From Antedon bifida (lineage: Eukaryota > Echinodermata > Crinoidea > Comatulida > Antedonidae), in contig OY727093.1 in assembly GCA_963402885.1 (NCBI GenBank), positions 682,001 through 746,000 on the forward strand: a stretch of 64,000 nucleotides of DNA, read 5' to 3'. Position numbers and translations under genes: made by a program. The notes under the pieces are model-generated. The model was not told the DNA's origin. It did no database searches and saw only the letters and a list, made by a program, of their open reading frames with translations. Below, one piece after another: positions 37,101 through 52,100 of the stretch. Position 1 is the first letter of the stretch, and each line of letters starts with the position of its first letter.

Positions 37101-40100
37101 CTCTTTTATATTATGCCTACAATGCAAATAAAGGTATGATACAAAATAATAATAATGTTTTTTCTGTTATGTATTTACATTGTTTTGTCTGTTTATGTGG
37201 ATATTTAAACTTGATGGCATCAGTAGTTAATACAATTGAAATATAAATAAGTTTTTGAAAAGAACCAATTCACTCATGGTATTAAACATTTTGAAATTAT
37301 AAACAGATCACCTGGTGCCCATCAGATATCAAACCTCTTTTATGAAATTCAATGAAAGTTGTTAATGATATTGTATTGTATATAATAAGATAAACACTAG
37401 TAAGGTTTGAATGTGTTTCTAAAAAGCAAGTAAAGTTGAGAATGTCTTGTCTTTCAATTGTTATGCTACAACCGTCTTCTGGAGTAATTTTGGAAACAAT
37501 TGGTGTACTGCATACTTTACTATATGGCATGCAAACATATATACAATACATAAAGCATTATTTGATTTGAATCCTTACCTGTCAGGAATGTACTGAACAA
37601 AATTTGGCTGGTCAATATCAACAATAGCTGTGCCACTAACACCGTACTTAATAACATACTTAGTTACTTCTAAGTTTGGGTATGGCCACATCCAAGATAA
37701 CGTCACAGACGTCGTTGTTTCTGCCGTCACATTGAACTTCTCTGGAGTTGGCATTATGCTCGGATCCCACGGTGTGCCTATGGTAATATAAAATATACAT
37801 TATTAAACTCTTCAACTTATTAATTTGAAAGAAGATAATGTATTTAAGGCCAGCAGGAGGTTAATAAAGAAAGGCTTTTAATTAAATAATTTTAAATAAA
37901 TTTAAATTTAGAAATCCATCATTCATTCTTGAATGACTTGAGGACATTTTCCATTTAATTATATTCCTGGCTTTATAAATTATTTGGCATATTACAACTT
38001 TGCGTGACAAATGACAAAAAATGTGATATGCCCATATATTGACATTATGACATCATATCACTACTATATTTGGGCATATCACACCTTTTTTGTCAAATTA
38101 GTTTAATAATGTAGACAGAGCTTATTATGTGTATCATCTTTTAATTAATTTAACTGTTCACGCAGGATTTCAGTGTTACAAGACAACACCTGGTCAATAA
38201 CCTCAACGCAAACCTTTACTCGTTTTATTGTCCAGTTCTACTGAAATAAGCTAAACATTACATCTCAAATTCTACTAGACACGTTCCCAAGATACTTAAA
38301 CTGAATAATGTTTATGTGACATGACACCATATGCTTTTTACTGTATGGAATTAATACATATAAAGTGGCGCTGATGGTTTACATTAGTGAAATAGTAATA
38401 ACAATACATGCGGAAAATGATACCTTAATTTGGATATTTAATTGTAATAAGACTCTATTTGTAATCGGAATAATTTTATTTCATGTTTGAATTTATGTGT
38501 TTTAAAATGATATGAATTCACCTAACAAGTCATGTCAAGTCATTAAATACGTAAGTGTCATTGTTGTATATTTGCTGTTGTTGACAGAGATTTCATTTTG
38601 GTTTCAACACATTTCTTTGTTTATGGAATATATTTTGTAACTTTTCAAGCAAAAGTCTCTTTTGGTAAACAATACTATATAATAATGTTAAACTTAAATA
38701 CTAATAATTTAAAATTTGATTTAATTGAATTTGGATTTAATCTTACCTGTCAAATATAAAATATTTATAATTAAGAGACAAAACTACAAGCCTAACTAAA
38801 CATTGGGTACGATTCTTATTTAAATTTGATAATTTTCAGATTTCAAATTGAGAACTTGCTTAGTCTTTTCTTGCTCCATGCTTAGAATCATGTCCAATTT
38901 ACAAATAAATTTGTTTGCCCAGGGGAGTTATAAAAATAGGGCCAGACAGGAAAATATGTAAGCCAGCCCTGGATATAACAATAAGACTTACCAGATGCTG
39001 TGTGAGTTGTAATGGTCTGTACAGTTTTGCTACCTTCTTGTTCCACAGTGTATGCTAGCAAACTCACTGTACATGTTGACAATGGCTCTGAAAAATATTA
39101 ATTATTAAAAATTGTAAATATTTATGCTAGAATACGTCAATAATAAACACATTAACTGTCAATTTAAAATGATTCTACTTTTAAAAAAAGCTGAATTGGG
39201 AATATTATTTATTTTTTCCAAATTGCAACAATCTAACAAGAATATTTTTATTTTAAACATTGCATTGTTTAAGTTCTGAGGACCCCTATGAAAACAAGTA
39301 TTTGGGCTTATAGTGTTATAATCTAGCAAAAAATAAATAAAAAACAACAATATTTAAATGCTTTAATATTAAAGATGTATTGATTGATCCCTCAAAAACA
39401 TGAAAAATGAAAATTAATCAAATCAAACTTTGAATATGCAATTTTGCAGTTTGAATAATTTTGTGATATCAAAATGCATAACAATTTTTAAAATGATTTT
39501 CTTCAGAGAGAAAATATATATTGTTAAAGCTAAATATTATCTGCAGCAAAATCTAGTCAATTAGTGTACAATATCAATAGGTATCAATATGTATAAATTA
39601 ACAATACAATAGGTTATACTGTACATATACTCTAGTAACCTAGTGACTTTTAAAGCAAATAAAAACAATTAATTGTATATCATAGTTTGTTGAACTATTG
39701 ATTCTGAAAGGAGAGGGTACTGCAAATTGATTTTACATAATTATTGAATTAAATTTGAATATATATACAATATAAACATGGTATTTATTGATTGAGTGTT
39801 GAATCCAATGGTATAAAGGTTAATACTTTTGACCGAACAATGACAATCATTTAGTCAGGAGATTAGTCAAATAACATAAACCCATTATCCAAGGGGAACA
39901 AACCCTCTTCCTTTCTCCTTTTCAAACTAGAGACCAGTTATGCTGTTTAGGACGACCCTCTATAAAAAAAGTTTAATAAAATAGTGCATAATTAGCCTAG
40001 ACATAGATAGTAGATAATAGATAGTAATATAATAATAATATAATATCTCTATGGCCTAGATCATAAAGAGTGTTTTTTTTTTTGATAGGCTAATCTCCAT

Positions 40101-43100
40101 TTGGCCTTGTACCATAATATTAATTAATTTTAATTGGATTCAGAACATTAAACATCTTATTCTTTACTTTGGCCTACATTCTCACATTCCCTTAATGTTT
40201 CGGTTATTCACTGATAAAGACATGCTGAACATTGTTTATATATCATCAGTTACACGTCAGGAAGTGTAACAACTTCTGACAGTCTGTCCATGGCATCCAA
40301 TGACACCCTTAATGAACTGTACATTATTCTGAATATGATTCAAGCTCAAGTCAAATTAGATACAGTGAGCGTGTGCAGATCATGAGTCCACGGTCAATGC
40401 ATAACTGTGAATCTATTCAACGCATTTTGACATTGTTGACCTTTATCATTTTGTTCATTATACCTGGTAGTAATGTTCACCTTTCGTTGAACTCATAGTT
40501 CATGTTGTTATGATCATAAAGAACAGCCTGGTGTTTGGAGGCTAAACTTAATTGTATGTAGCTTCAATTTGGTTGAATTTGGAGTATTATTATTAAAATA
40601 AATGGTGTTAAAATTCAACTGAATAAATTTTTAAAAGGAAATAATGACTCTAGAAATGAGTAAAATACTCCTTTACTTCTGCAATTGTAAGAAAATTAGA
40701 AAAATAATCCATACATATATATATATATACTTCCACAATTGTAACTGATTTATTTTTTATAGAATAATTATTCTACTTACTGCAGTAACTTTGTTTAAAA
40801 CTCGCTTTAACCGATTTATGAAATCAATAAACAAGGTTTCTGGGTAATAATACACATTGGTTATGGTAATGACTGTACTGAATGATAAATTGAAATAAGG
40901 TAAAATATTTATTTAACAGTAATTGTAGTACTGTAGATAATTTTGACATGATCTATTGCCATACAGGATTACAACTCATCAATGATGTATTATTAAGTAA
41001 CAACTTTTGGTAAATTCTAATGAATAACCTGGAAAAATATTTCTTCCACAGCTTTTGAAATAATTATATTTTTCCCAATAACTAATAAATCAATAATATT
41101 TATGATTGTGTATAGAATTATATAATACAAAAAGGGAAAAAAAACCTTGCATAAATAAATGCAGAAAGCAGAGGGAGGGTGGACAATTGTTGGAAACCTG
41201 CTAGCAGAGGTTACAGTCTTTGACCTTGAATGTCAACCCTTTTGATTTCAGACAATTGGAAAAGCAAAAAAAAACTGTTTACTGTTATTTCCTTTCAAAT
41301 GTACAAAATAAATTATATTGGGACATTGTTTGGATTGTTGAACACTTGGATTAAAATTATAATATAAAGAAATATACTGTGCAAATATTACTTACTTTTA
41401 TGATGGTATAATAATTATTAAAACATGTAATAATAAAAATGATTGGACTGGAAGTAAATTTATATATATAATTTCCATCTATATATAAAGTCCTAATGTA
41501 CTTTCATCATTAAATATTGAAAATAAAGAAATAAATAATCCTAAATATTAGCGTATATATATATAAATCCAAAGGCAAATTACTGAAAAAAATGGCAATG
41601 ATGTGGGTATAGATGGCTGGATGGATACAAATGGAGATACAAAATAAAATAAGCAAAAAGCTAAATTTAAATGATAAAGTAAAACTGCCAGAAAAAATGT
41701 CGGGAAACACTAGCCCTTCATCAGTGCAAGTGAATATATAAACATAATTCATGAACACAAACATAGGCAAACATGAAATGTGTTTTCCTTTGGTTCTTTA
41801 AATCCCATATGTATAAACACATTGAATTATCTTTGAAATGAAGTTTGATACATTGATTATTACCAAACTACTTGCTTTTTTCCATAATGTTAATAGTGCA
41901 AATGTATTATCATTACCCACTCCTGCAGCTGAATAAATATAATCTTGCCATGTCATATTACTGGTCAATTGTGACCACCAAGTGGCTCGAGTATTGAACC
42001 TATTACAAGCTGGTTGACAAAAGGACGTCAAAACACAGTGTTCTACATATAAACTATTCAAATTAACGAACACACAGCCCAAGCACTGTTGCACCCCATG
42101 GTACTGTATTTTAGACTGAGATGCTTTGCATATAAACAGTGTGACTAGAAATAAAGCACGCAATGTGGTACAACCGAAAACTGATCTTAGTGGGTATGAA
42201 CGGTTCAAGGAACAGCCATAATCTTCCAATGAACCACGATTATTGACCAATCAATGGGTTTCATCCATATATATCTGAATTTCCATATTATATCAACAAA
42301 CAATTGTTACTACTAAGTACTATAAGGATTTCTGTTTTCTTTTTTATTGTTGTTAAACTAGTGTCAAAAGTACTTTTAATCTGTATTTTGTGATTGTATA
42401 AGTCGATTTCGGGCCACAGAATGCCATAGTATCGATATTAAAATTCAAAGAAAACAAACAAAGCTAAGAAAACAATGAAATGTGAGCTTTAGCCAGTGTG
42501 AGTCAGAGAGCTTGCCTGGATCAACCCCATGTTAGCCTTGCTGCTTTTACATCTCAATATTATATACAAATTTACAATCATTACAATAACAATTATCACT
42601 AAAAAAACCTATTAAAGCTCTGAATTTGTAAATTTTGATAGTGCTTTTTACAAAATTGGAGATTATAGTTTACAAGAAGCTGAGTTACAGCATAGAGATA
42701 TTATCACTATATCTCTAAGGTTACATCAATCTGCCTCTTACTGTACCAGTATTTTCATTATATATATAGTATAATGCTGGTCAAATATATGTAAAAAAAT
42801 CATATGTAGTACATACTATGGACTGAACAGAAGTAGTTAAATCAATGTACTTTTTCTTTTTGACCATTTATTTGAGTGGCCGAGTGGTTAAGACAGTGGA
42901 ACCGTAAACCATAGCCTTGGCAAGGGTTTGAGGCTCTCTCGCTCCTAGTTCTGGTGGTATGATGAGTCTTCCTGGATAAGGACTATAAACCATAGGTCAA
43001 GTGTACACAAAATGCTCATGTGCACTTTAAAAAAGAACCTAGTACATCTTTTTAGACGAGTAGAGGGTTACCCCGGTGTATTAGCCCACGCAACCACTAC

Positions 43101-46100
43101 CCTAGTTCTGAGCAGGAGAAGAATACTGAACTGGATTAGTAAACTATGGTAGTTGGCAACACCCGACATGACATGACCCTAAGGAGAGAAGAATTGATTG
43201 AAAAGTGTAACATCCAAGTCCACAGCGGATTAAAAACGACATTGTTTGTAGAATGCGCTATATAAATACATATAACATTAACATTGATTAAACTAATTCT
43301 TACTCCGTGGTACAACCATCTCCACCTAGTGCTACTTTGATACACTGTTAAACACAAGGCCAATCTGCAAGGCTTTTGAACCCTGATGCTCAATTCTGAG
43401 AAGGGGAAGAATACTGGCTGTTAAAATAACTGGATTATTAGTATAAACTAGATAGTTGACCCAATATGACATACATTCATATTATTACCCGTGACTAAGG
43501 CTTGGATATGATCCAAGAATTTTACTCTCGTATGTGTTACACCAATTATTATTCCTTAAATAGAAATAAACGATACAATAATAAAAATTGTCAGTTATGA
43601 GATATTTCAATTTTTTAAATACGTATATTTGTTTTGATGTTTACAATTGTGAATAACAAACTTTTAATTTCACGCCTTTATGACTTTCGTGTAAACATTT
43701 CATTATTTCATAGTGTACTTTGTAAATAACATGATTGTAAATTATTTTTGGTTTGTAGTAGGCCTAAATTTGTAATTACAGCTAGTAATTCTTCTCAAGA
43801 AGCTGTTCCTTAAAAAAAACATGTTAAAATGTAACTATTTGGTTTGTTTTTAAATTCAACACTTTCTATCTATCTTGGTATAGGCCTACCCCTCTGGTTT
43901 GGATCAATATCTATTTAACAGGTAACTTTTTTGCCATTTAAGTTTTTATTTCAATTGGTTTGTTTTCAAATTCAACACTTTCTATCATCTCCTCTCTTTT
44001 ACAGTTTGCATCAATATCCTCTTGCAATTATTAAAACATAGATAATTAATATTTGATACCATAATTACATGCATATAAATCCTCAATCAACTTAATCAAA
44101 AGCATTGTATTTTGTACTGTTCTTTAATCATCTCCGAGTTCTTTAGTTCATATTCATCCCAGTGCATATTTCTATCGAATTTGTGGCTGTAATCTGATAC
44201 TCTGCCGCGTATATCAATAAAGTAATCAATGCATAGATGACCTTTGACCTGATGGTGTTGGTCAGAATGTATCTCATTACTTTTAGTTAATTTGAATCAT
44301 TGAAATTGGTTCCAGAATAATTCAAGCCAATTAATCGTTTAATAGGGTGAAAAAGGTCAACCGTGGTCTCAAAACGTCCACTTTGATAATTGCTTGCATA
44401 ATAATAATATCTTAAGGCAATCCATAAACCCAGCGATATCATAATTCAAGAATAAAGATCATAAACAATGTTAAAATTATAAGAAGTGACCAATCATGAA
44501 TTAGTTATATATTCATATTCAAAACACTCACAAAAGCGGACATAATTTAGTATTATATTACAATTAATTCTCAACTTGGCGTATCCATTTAACACGGACA
44601 ATACAACTAACGTCCGGCAATCATTAATGCACAAAAGCGGCTTATGGATTTCATCATTAGAGCTGGATAATACTAATAGCGTGTTGTTATTATTTTGATG
44701 TTACAGAGAAAACAAATTAGCTGACTAATTATACTGTTGATTATTTATATGGTGGTAATACAACCATTTGTAATAAAACAGCCAAACAATGTTTGAAATC
44801 ATTAAAAAAACAATCTAATTGAGTGTTTTATTATTTTTACTGCAATGATATTACTCAATTTTAGATTAGCTATAAAAGTTTGTTGTTCAATAAAAAAATA
44901 ACTGTAAAATACTTGACATGAAGCGATAAATAAAATGTACGCCTCATTAAACAAATGCTAGCATTAACCTTGTGGAGAAAAAGGTTCACGTTGATCTAAA
45001 AAATCTTAATCTCAGGTCTTTATTGGGTAACATTTATTTTATCCTTATGATGTGAACTATAAAATGTAAATTGGAAAAATAAAATTAAAATCTAATATAA
45101 AGCACACAATCATGAACAACCACACAATTTCTAATAAATAACTTCAGTAGTCGTTCAACTAATGAATTTCAATCGATGATTTAACGAAAACGAACGCCAA
45201 CACACAAAGTAGTAGTACCATTATTTGGCAAACAGCCAAGTTCATAATTAATAAGGGTCAGTTGATCAAGCTAAAATTCAACCCACAATCACGCAATATT
45301 AACAAAACCTTTGACAGGCTAATCACTACTAATATCGCATTCCCAACGAAGAATAATTATAAATGTAGCAGCATATTAGCAGATGGTGAAATAAGACTGG
45401 CTTTATTGCCTTCTTTAATTTAGTCTTCTATTCATATTTATAATAGCTAATAAATCGCGATATATGATTATTTATTTATAAGTTCTTATTTATGCAATGA
45501 ATAGGTTTAGAATTTATATTCATTGTCAATGTGAAAGTTGTTGCAATTTACTTTCTATTGTGGTTATTCAAGCAGATTATCTAAAAACCAGAATATCCTT
45601 TCGTGTTTCAAATACAGTAAACCCCCATTAAGGGGGATGCATTCAAGACCCAACAAAGTACCACAAGGGTGTCCAATGAGTAGGTTGGCAGTTAGTCTTA
45701 AAACTAAATTTTCAACATTTGATTTCACATGAAAGTGTCCTCCTAACACGGATATCCTCTGAATACGAATGTTACAAAGGAGGGTCTACTCTAAAATCAG
45801 AATATCAAAATAAGAAGATAGAATAAAAACCTCTTCACAACATATTGTTGGTATATTTAAATATAATCTTTGGGACACCCCTATTCAGGGACACATCTAA
45901 TAAAGGGACATTTTTTAGGGTCCTGAATGTGTCCTTTTAGTAGGCTTTTACTGTTTAAATTTTGGTATACTGTTTTAATTTGTATTCATGTACTCCCTAG
46001 TCTGAAATCTGGACTCACCACGACACCAAATAATAAAATATTTTGAAAACATGTTTTAATATAGATGCAAAAATTAAAATTAGATTTTGTTAAAATTAAA

Positions 46101-49100
46101 TTCTAAATCTTAAAGAAGAATAGAAAATAGTATTCTTATTTTATTCATACCACATTAAAATGTCAATATTGTATTCATAGAATTTTGGAATGGTATGACC
46201 CCTTGCTGAGTAAACTGTTGTCATCGCTAAATACTGGTATGGCCAGCGGCCTAGCTGACCTACTAATACCAATGGTCAGTTACTGATTATGATGGATGCA
46301 TGATGAAAATCACAGGTGTCCAGAAGATGGCCGCCGCTGCTGCGGTGGGAGAAAGTCCAGAAATGTAGACTATAGATTTCAACACCTACAGTTTGTAATT
46401 CAATTGCCTCAAAATGAGAATGTAATAATTGAAATACATTAGCAGTATAAAATAGATCTTAAAACAATTTATAAATAGACATCAAGCAGCCAAACAACCA
46501 AAGAAAAGGTCAATTTATGATTGGGATGAAACTAGGTGATGCAAATAATCAAAATATTACACTATTCCAAGTCATTATATCTGTATTTACATGCACTAGA
46601 GTAAAGCATGCATAGTACAAATCATATTTGAGTTTACATCCAACAGAAGTGCTCATGTTATCAATTAACTCTTTGTTGTTGACTCTGATTAAAATAATTC
46701 TTAGAAACTTTAATTAAACTGAAAAGATAATGAAAGACCAACAGCTGAAAATCGTTCAGCTTCTTTCACGATTACAATTGAATCGTTATTTTCCGTTCTG
46801 CTGGCAAGAAAATGGGGTTTAAATGTTCATTCACATACTATTTCATCGCAAAACAAACGTTAGAAAAACGCAAAATGCGCAAGAAGTCAGTTTTATTTTC
46901 TATATTCACTATTTATATTTCTATACTGTCTGTAAACATGTTTTAATATCCCTTTAATTTTCACTTCTTTTTAAAACATTGTAATATTACCTGTCTTTGT
47001 ATTGTGATTTTAAAGTTTTTTAATGTCTTTTTATGAATGCCTTTAATCTATTGCTCTAAAAACAGGACCATCATGTAAAACAGGTGAAATATCTATACCT
47101 GATATGTTATTTTTATCCTGTATAAATATGTTTTTAAATAAAATTAGAATAAATTAAAAATACCATCATAAAATTAATCTTGAGAAACAACATCTGGTAA
47201 ACTATATAAAAAAATCAAATTATCATAAAAACTTTATTTGGAATTAATGAATATTCATAAGAAACATTGTTTGTAAATATCAAATTGAATGTGGTATTTT
47301 CAAGGTTGTAATAAGCAGTTTTCTATACCTGCTTTTCGAACTGTTCAATTACAATATGAGCTATCCCATGCATAAACTCCTACACGATTATTTTAATATT
47401 CAAATTAACGAGCGTTAGGAATCCGATATTTTCATTCCTAGTTATTAACTACAAAAGCACAATTAAAAATTAACAATTCTTTTCCGAATTTACAGAATTC
47501 ATGCGTGGGCACGACCTTTGACCTGAGTTTAATGATTGGCTTAACAACTAAAAAGTGTATATAAGCACTCTTAATAATATAAGTATGTGCCTATTTAGAT
47601 TACTGCATTAACATTATATGATTTTAGTTTAAGAAATCACTTGTAACAATGTAAAGCTTGCTATATAAACAGGTTTATAGTAAACAAGATATAGTTACTG
47701 CAGTAACTGCAGTTAATAATTTTGACATGATCTGATAAAATCTGTATAAAAAAAAGTTAGCCCAATACTATTGCTGAATAAACAAGTTTATAGTAAACAT
47801 ACTAAGGTTGATAATTTTTAAATGTTTATTTTGGTCTGCTTTGAAGTACAACATACATTTTTCATAAAGATAGTTTCCAATTCAATGCGTTGCTTAAAAT
47901 TTAAAATGCTAGATTATAATTAATGAATTCATTACCATCCTCAATCTGCCAATACTTAAGTGTATTCTAAGAATGCTATTACCGGTTACCCTATTTGTCA
48001 ATAAAAATTGTCAAATAAATTTGTAATCTTGTTGAAACGCCCCTATTGTTGCTCGTTCTCATTTCGCTTCCTGACCAGATTGTAACAAATGCAAAATTCT
48101 ATAGGAAATAATCCAGCGCTTAATATAAAATTTAAGCCATTTCCTTTGTCCCTGACCATTCTAAGATCCAATTTGAAATTCCCACCTAAAGTATTCAAAG
48201 TACAATTTAAAGATTTAAAAAAAAGTTAAACTTTAGATTTGCATAAAGTGAGAGTTTACAACTTGAGTGTGACCTCAACTGTGCAAAATAATGTAAAAAA
48301 AATAAAGTAAAACTATTGTAGATCTATGTTACTGTAGTAATGTAGACAAGGAGGGCTTGGGGGTTCAACCAAACCCCCTCCCCTCTCTTCTTTTTCCATT
48401 TCCCATTTAAAACGGAAGATTAGCAGCAATTCTGATTAACTATAGAGATTGCTATAGATATATTATTATAGACATTGTTACAGCTTAACTAGCCTTGCTA
48501 ATGGCAATTTTTTGTGCAAAATAACCCACCCCATATAAATCTATGTAATCCATATTGTTTGCTTATATATTTTATAAATATGTTTGAAAAATTAAAAGGA
48601 AATCTAGTATCAAAAGAAGTCACTTTGATAAGGTTTGTCATCGTCATCAAGAGGAAAAGCGGTCATCACGTTCATCTTGACCAGTGTCCATTGAAAGATC
48701 AAGCATGTGATCAGAGTAGAAAACCGGTTTGAACTGGTTGGATCATAGGTCAACGACATTAACAATGGACAGTGTCCTTCAATGGTCAGCAGCTTTACCA
48801 ATCTACCCACACAGCAAGTTCAATGTTCCAAAAACACAATAAACCAGTCAAAATTTCAATTCTCGCATACGTAATTGAGAATTTTTCTCACAAGCTGTGC
48901 ACAGATAGATTGTTTTTCATCAACTAAAAACAAGCTTTAATCTATTTTTATTCCTTCTTCATTAACTCCTTACCAACATTAAATTAAGCAGGAAAATGAA
49001 TCAATCTACTAGCAAGAAACCAATCTTCAATCAAACTCTAATGAATTTCAATTCTCAAATCAAGCATAGTTAAATATTGACAAGAAATATGTTTATTTTT

Positions 49101-52100
49101 CCATAATATTGTCATACGAAAGCTCATAAAAAGCTAGTCTTATTGTAATTATCTCCTTATAAAATCACTATTGCAATATAGAGGTGGTTGAACCTGGAAA
49201 TCTTTTTAATTGCCCCAAGCGAATTATTTTGAAGTTCACAAAGTGTTTACAAAGAATTGTGAGAATCAGGATGAGAATATAATCATTATAGAGGTCACAT
49301 TCATATCACAGAAAGGTGTGTAGTAATTGTGGGTGTTTGTTTTGTTTGGTTTATTTATTCCACCAGCATAACAACAATACAATAACATACAATACATAAA
49401 AATGAAAACTGCTATTTAAGCATTTCCTTGACTGTAACTTGCTGAAAGGTGTGTATAAATGTGGGTGTTTTGTTTTTGTTTGGTTTATTTATTCCACCAG
49501 CATAACAACAATGCAATAACATACAATACATAAAATGAAAACTGCTATTTAAGCATTTCCTTGACTGTAACTAATGAGCAGATTAGAAAATGAAATACTT
49601 TTTTATCATAATCAAATATGAATATATATTAACAAAAATAAAAGATGATGATTATAATATTTCAAGAAAACAATGGTACAGTATTATAGTATTGTGCACA
49701 TTTGTAAATAACAATGATGATGATAATGATAATAATGATGATGATATATATATTATTGTTGTTGTCGTCTGATTTTATACTGATGATGAAATAAATCACA
49801 TAATGACAATGATTACATAACTATGATAATGCATAATTTGTTTCATTCCTTATTTGGTTTATTGTTGTGCATTATTGAGTAATTACTATGTAATATTTAT
49901 TATTGAATCTTTCAAGCTATTACACTCATTTACACAGTGCATTTGATAAGTAGCTCATTGAACTACTACGATAACAAATAAACACTTGTATACATAGTGA
50001 CATCATTGACCCGACCTTAGCGATGTAAACATCATAAATGTTTACACTTGCAATTATTCATTTACTAACGTTCTTGAACCCTGATTGGTCAGGATGGAGT
50101 CAAAGATCGATTGTTTGAATATAAGATGTAAAGGTTACACATTTACGCAAGTTAATTGTAAAAAAAACAAACGAAAATCTGACCTCATTCTCTACTGTGC
50201 TAACATCAACAATGCAAATGAGTTAATATTGCGCTTGGTATATTTAAGCACAGACTTGAATATAAGATGTAAAGGTTACACATTTACGCAAGTTAATTGT
50301 AAAAAAAAACAAATGAAAATCTGACCTCATTCTCTACTGTGCTAATATATATCAACAATACAAATGAGTTAATATTCTGCTTGGTATATTTAAGCACAGG
50401 CTTATATCTAAGCATGGGCTTTGGATATGTTAACTGCACACATAAGCTATCATCTAAATAATCTTTAGATTCCGCAAGGTTCATATTGATTAGATCAGAT
50501 TAGCTGGATTAGGGTTTGTTAGGCCTAAAGATTCTGAAACACCCAGGAGGCCGAGGTAGGCAAGTGATGCGTGTATTGGTGGGCATTAGGATTTATGTTA
50601 GGCCTGATCATGGAATTTGTGTGTATAAGGTCTAGGTCTAGGCTGGTAGGCAAGTGATGTGATGCCTCTAATCTTTTAAATGAAATAAACAGTGTGAGAA
50701 AAGCAGATCAGACTGAAATAAAGACTTATTTTAAATGTTTAGTGAAGATGGAGGCCAAGAACAAAAGGCAAATTTGAGAACTTACTTAGACCGGTTATTG
50801 TGTAATCTGTTACATTTGGTGCTAGGATGACAGGACCAGCCTTTACCCCATCCACGGTGTAATAAGAGATTTTGTAGCCTATAATGTTGTTGTCAACTGG
50901 CTCCCATTGAACGAAAATAACAGACTGATTCACAAATGTAGTCCTCATATTCGGAGCTGTAATATCACCTGAAACGAATATCAATACATCGTTATGAATT
51001 GATTTTAATGAAACAATGAAAATTATCTTTTTTAAAATAATATAAAAAACAACACTGAAAATTTAAAAAAATTCACAACATAGTAAATCATTTATGTATG
51101 AAAATTTTAAAATTAATGCTTGACATTGTTTTGTAATGTTTGGCAGCTTATATGTTTGCTCTGAAACAGGTAATAATCAAATCTTAAACATTTGTGACTC
51201 ATTAGGCCAGGCTTTTAAACAAATCAACATATCACTAATTTTTAAAAAAAAGTATGTCACAAACATGAACTATGTCCTTGTACATTGAGTCAACATTTCC
51301 ATCTATTTAATGTTAAAAATAACAAGATTATAAAATCCATTTACTTATTATGTTTCCCTAAGTTAATAGTTATAGAGGGTTTATTGAGGAGATAAACATT
51401 AATGATGAAATAAATTGTTATAAGAAACAAAATATTTTTATTCGTTAATGTAGAGATCTTATAATGGTTCATTGTTCTATCAACTTGTTTTTAATATCCA
51501 ATCATTTTGCTTTTAATAATCAATATGAAACAACTCAATCTTTCCTTTTATTAATTTGTCTCAGCAAAATAACAACCACAATTTCTTAGAATTTCATTAC
51601 ATAAATTTAAATTCTATATTGATTTTCTACTTAAAGTGAGTACATGTAAACAAATTATTAAATTAGTATTATTTTCATTTGATTTAGATTAATTTTGAAT
51701 TCATTAAATGGATACAAAATTACAAGGGGAAGAAAAAAGAATTGAATGTCTGGATAACTCAATTAAACCTGGTTATAAATAACCAGAATTTAAATTCAAA
51801 AATTCAATAAAACAATTTATATTTCCAATTGCTCCATAATGCAAAGAGAGGATCAAAAGAGGAATCAATTATTATAAACATATGATATATGATATGGTTA
51901 AAATATAGAAAAAGCTTGAGTTAATAACGTTAAAAATTAAGAAAAACATCTAGAAGGCAGAGATAAAATTCTTTAAATTACTCAATGTGAACAAAAAATT
52001 ACCTGGACGGGTTCCTGGAATTAGAGTCCTCTTCTTCGTCCATCCTGACCAAGGCCCTTTGCCAATAATCGTGGCAGCTGATATGCGAACTTCATATTCC

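Larger units (their letters stand above)
39088..50785. other. 11.7-kb intron of the IGDCC-type gene
   Basis: This intron divides the third FNIII domain into its two coding halves. It contains a SINE at 42.87 kb, pogo-like MITE sequences at 45.6-45.95 kb and two tandem duplications at 49.3-50.4 kb, listed separately. The minus-strand open frame at 41798-42250 (150 codons) has no recognisable domain and I do not call it a gene. The rest is AT-rich and unremarkable. Confidence 0.7.

Noticed and set aside
41798-42250. 150-codon minus-strand open frame
   Set aside because: No recognisable domain, no signal of splicing to other exons, and it lies in the large intron of the receptor gene. Probably chance or a decayed repeat.
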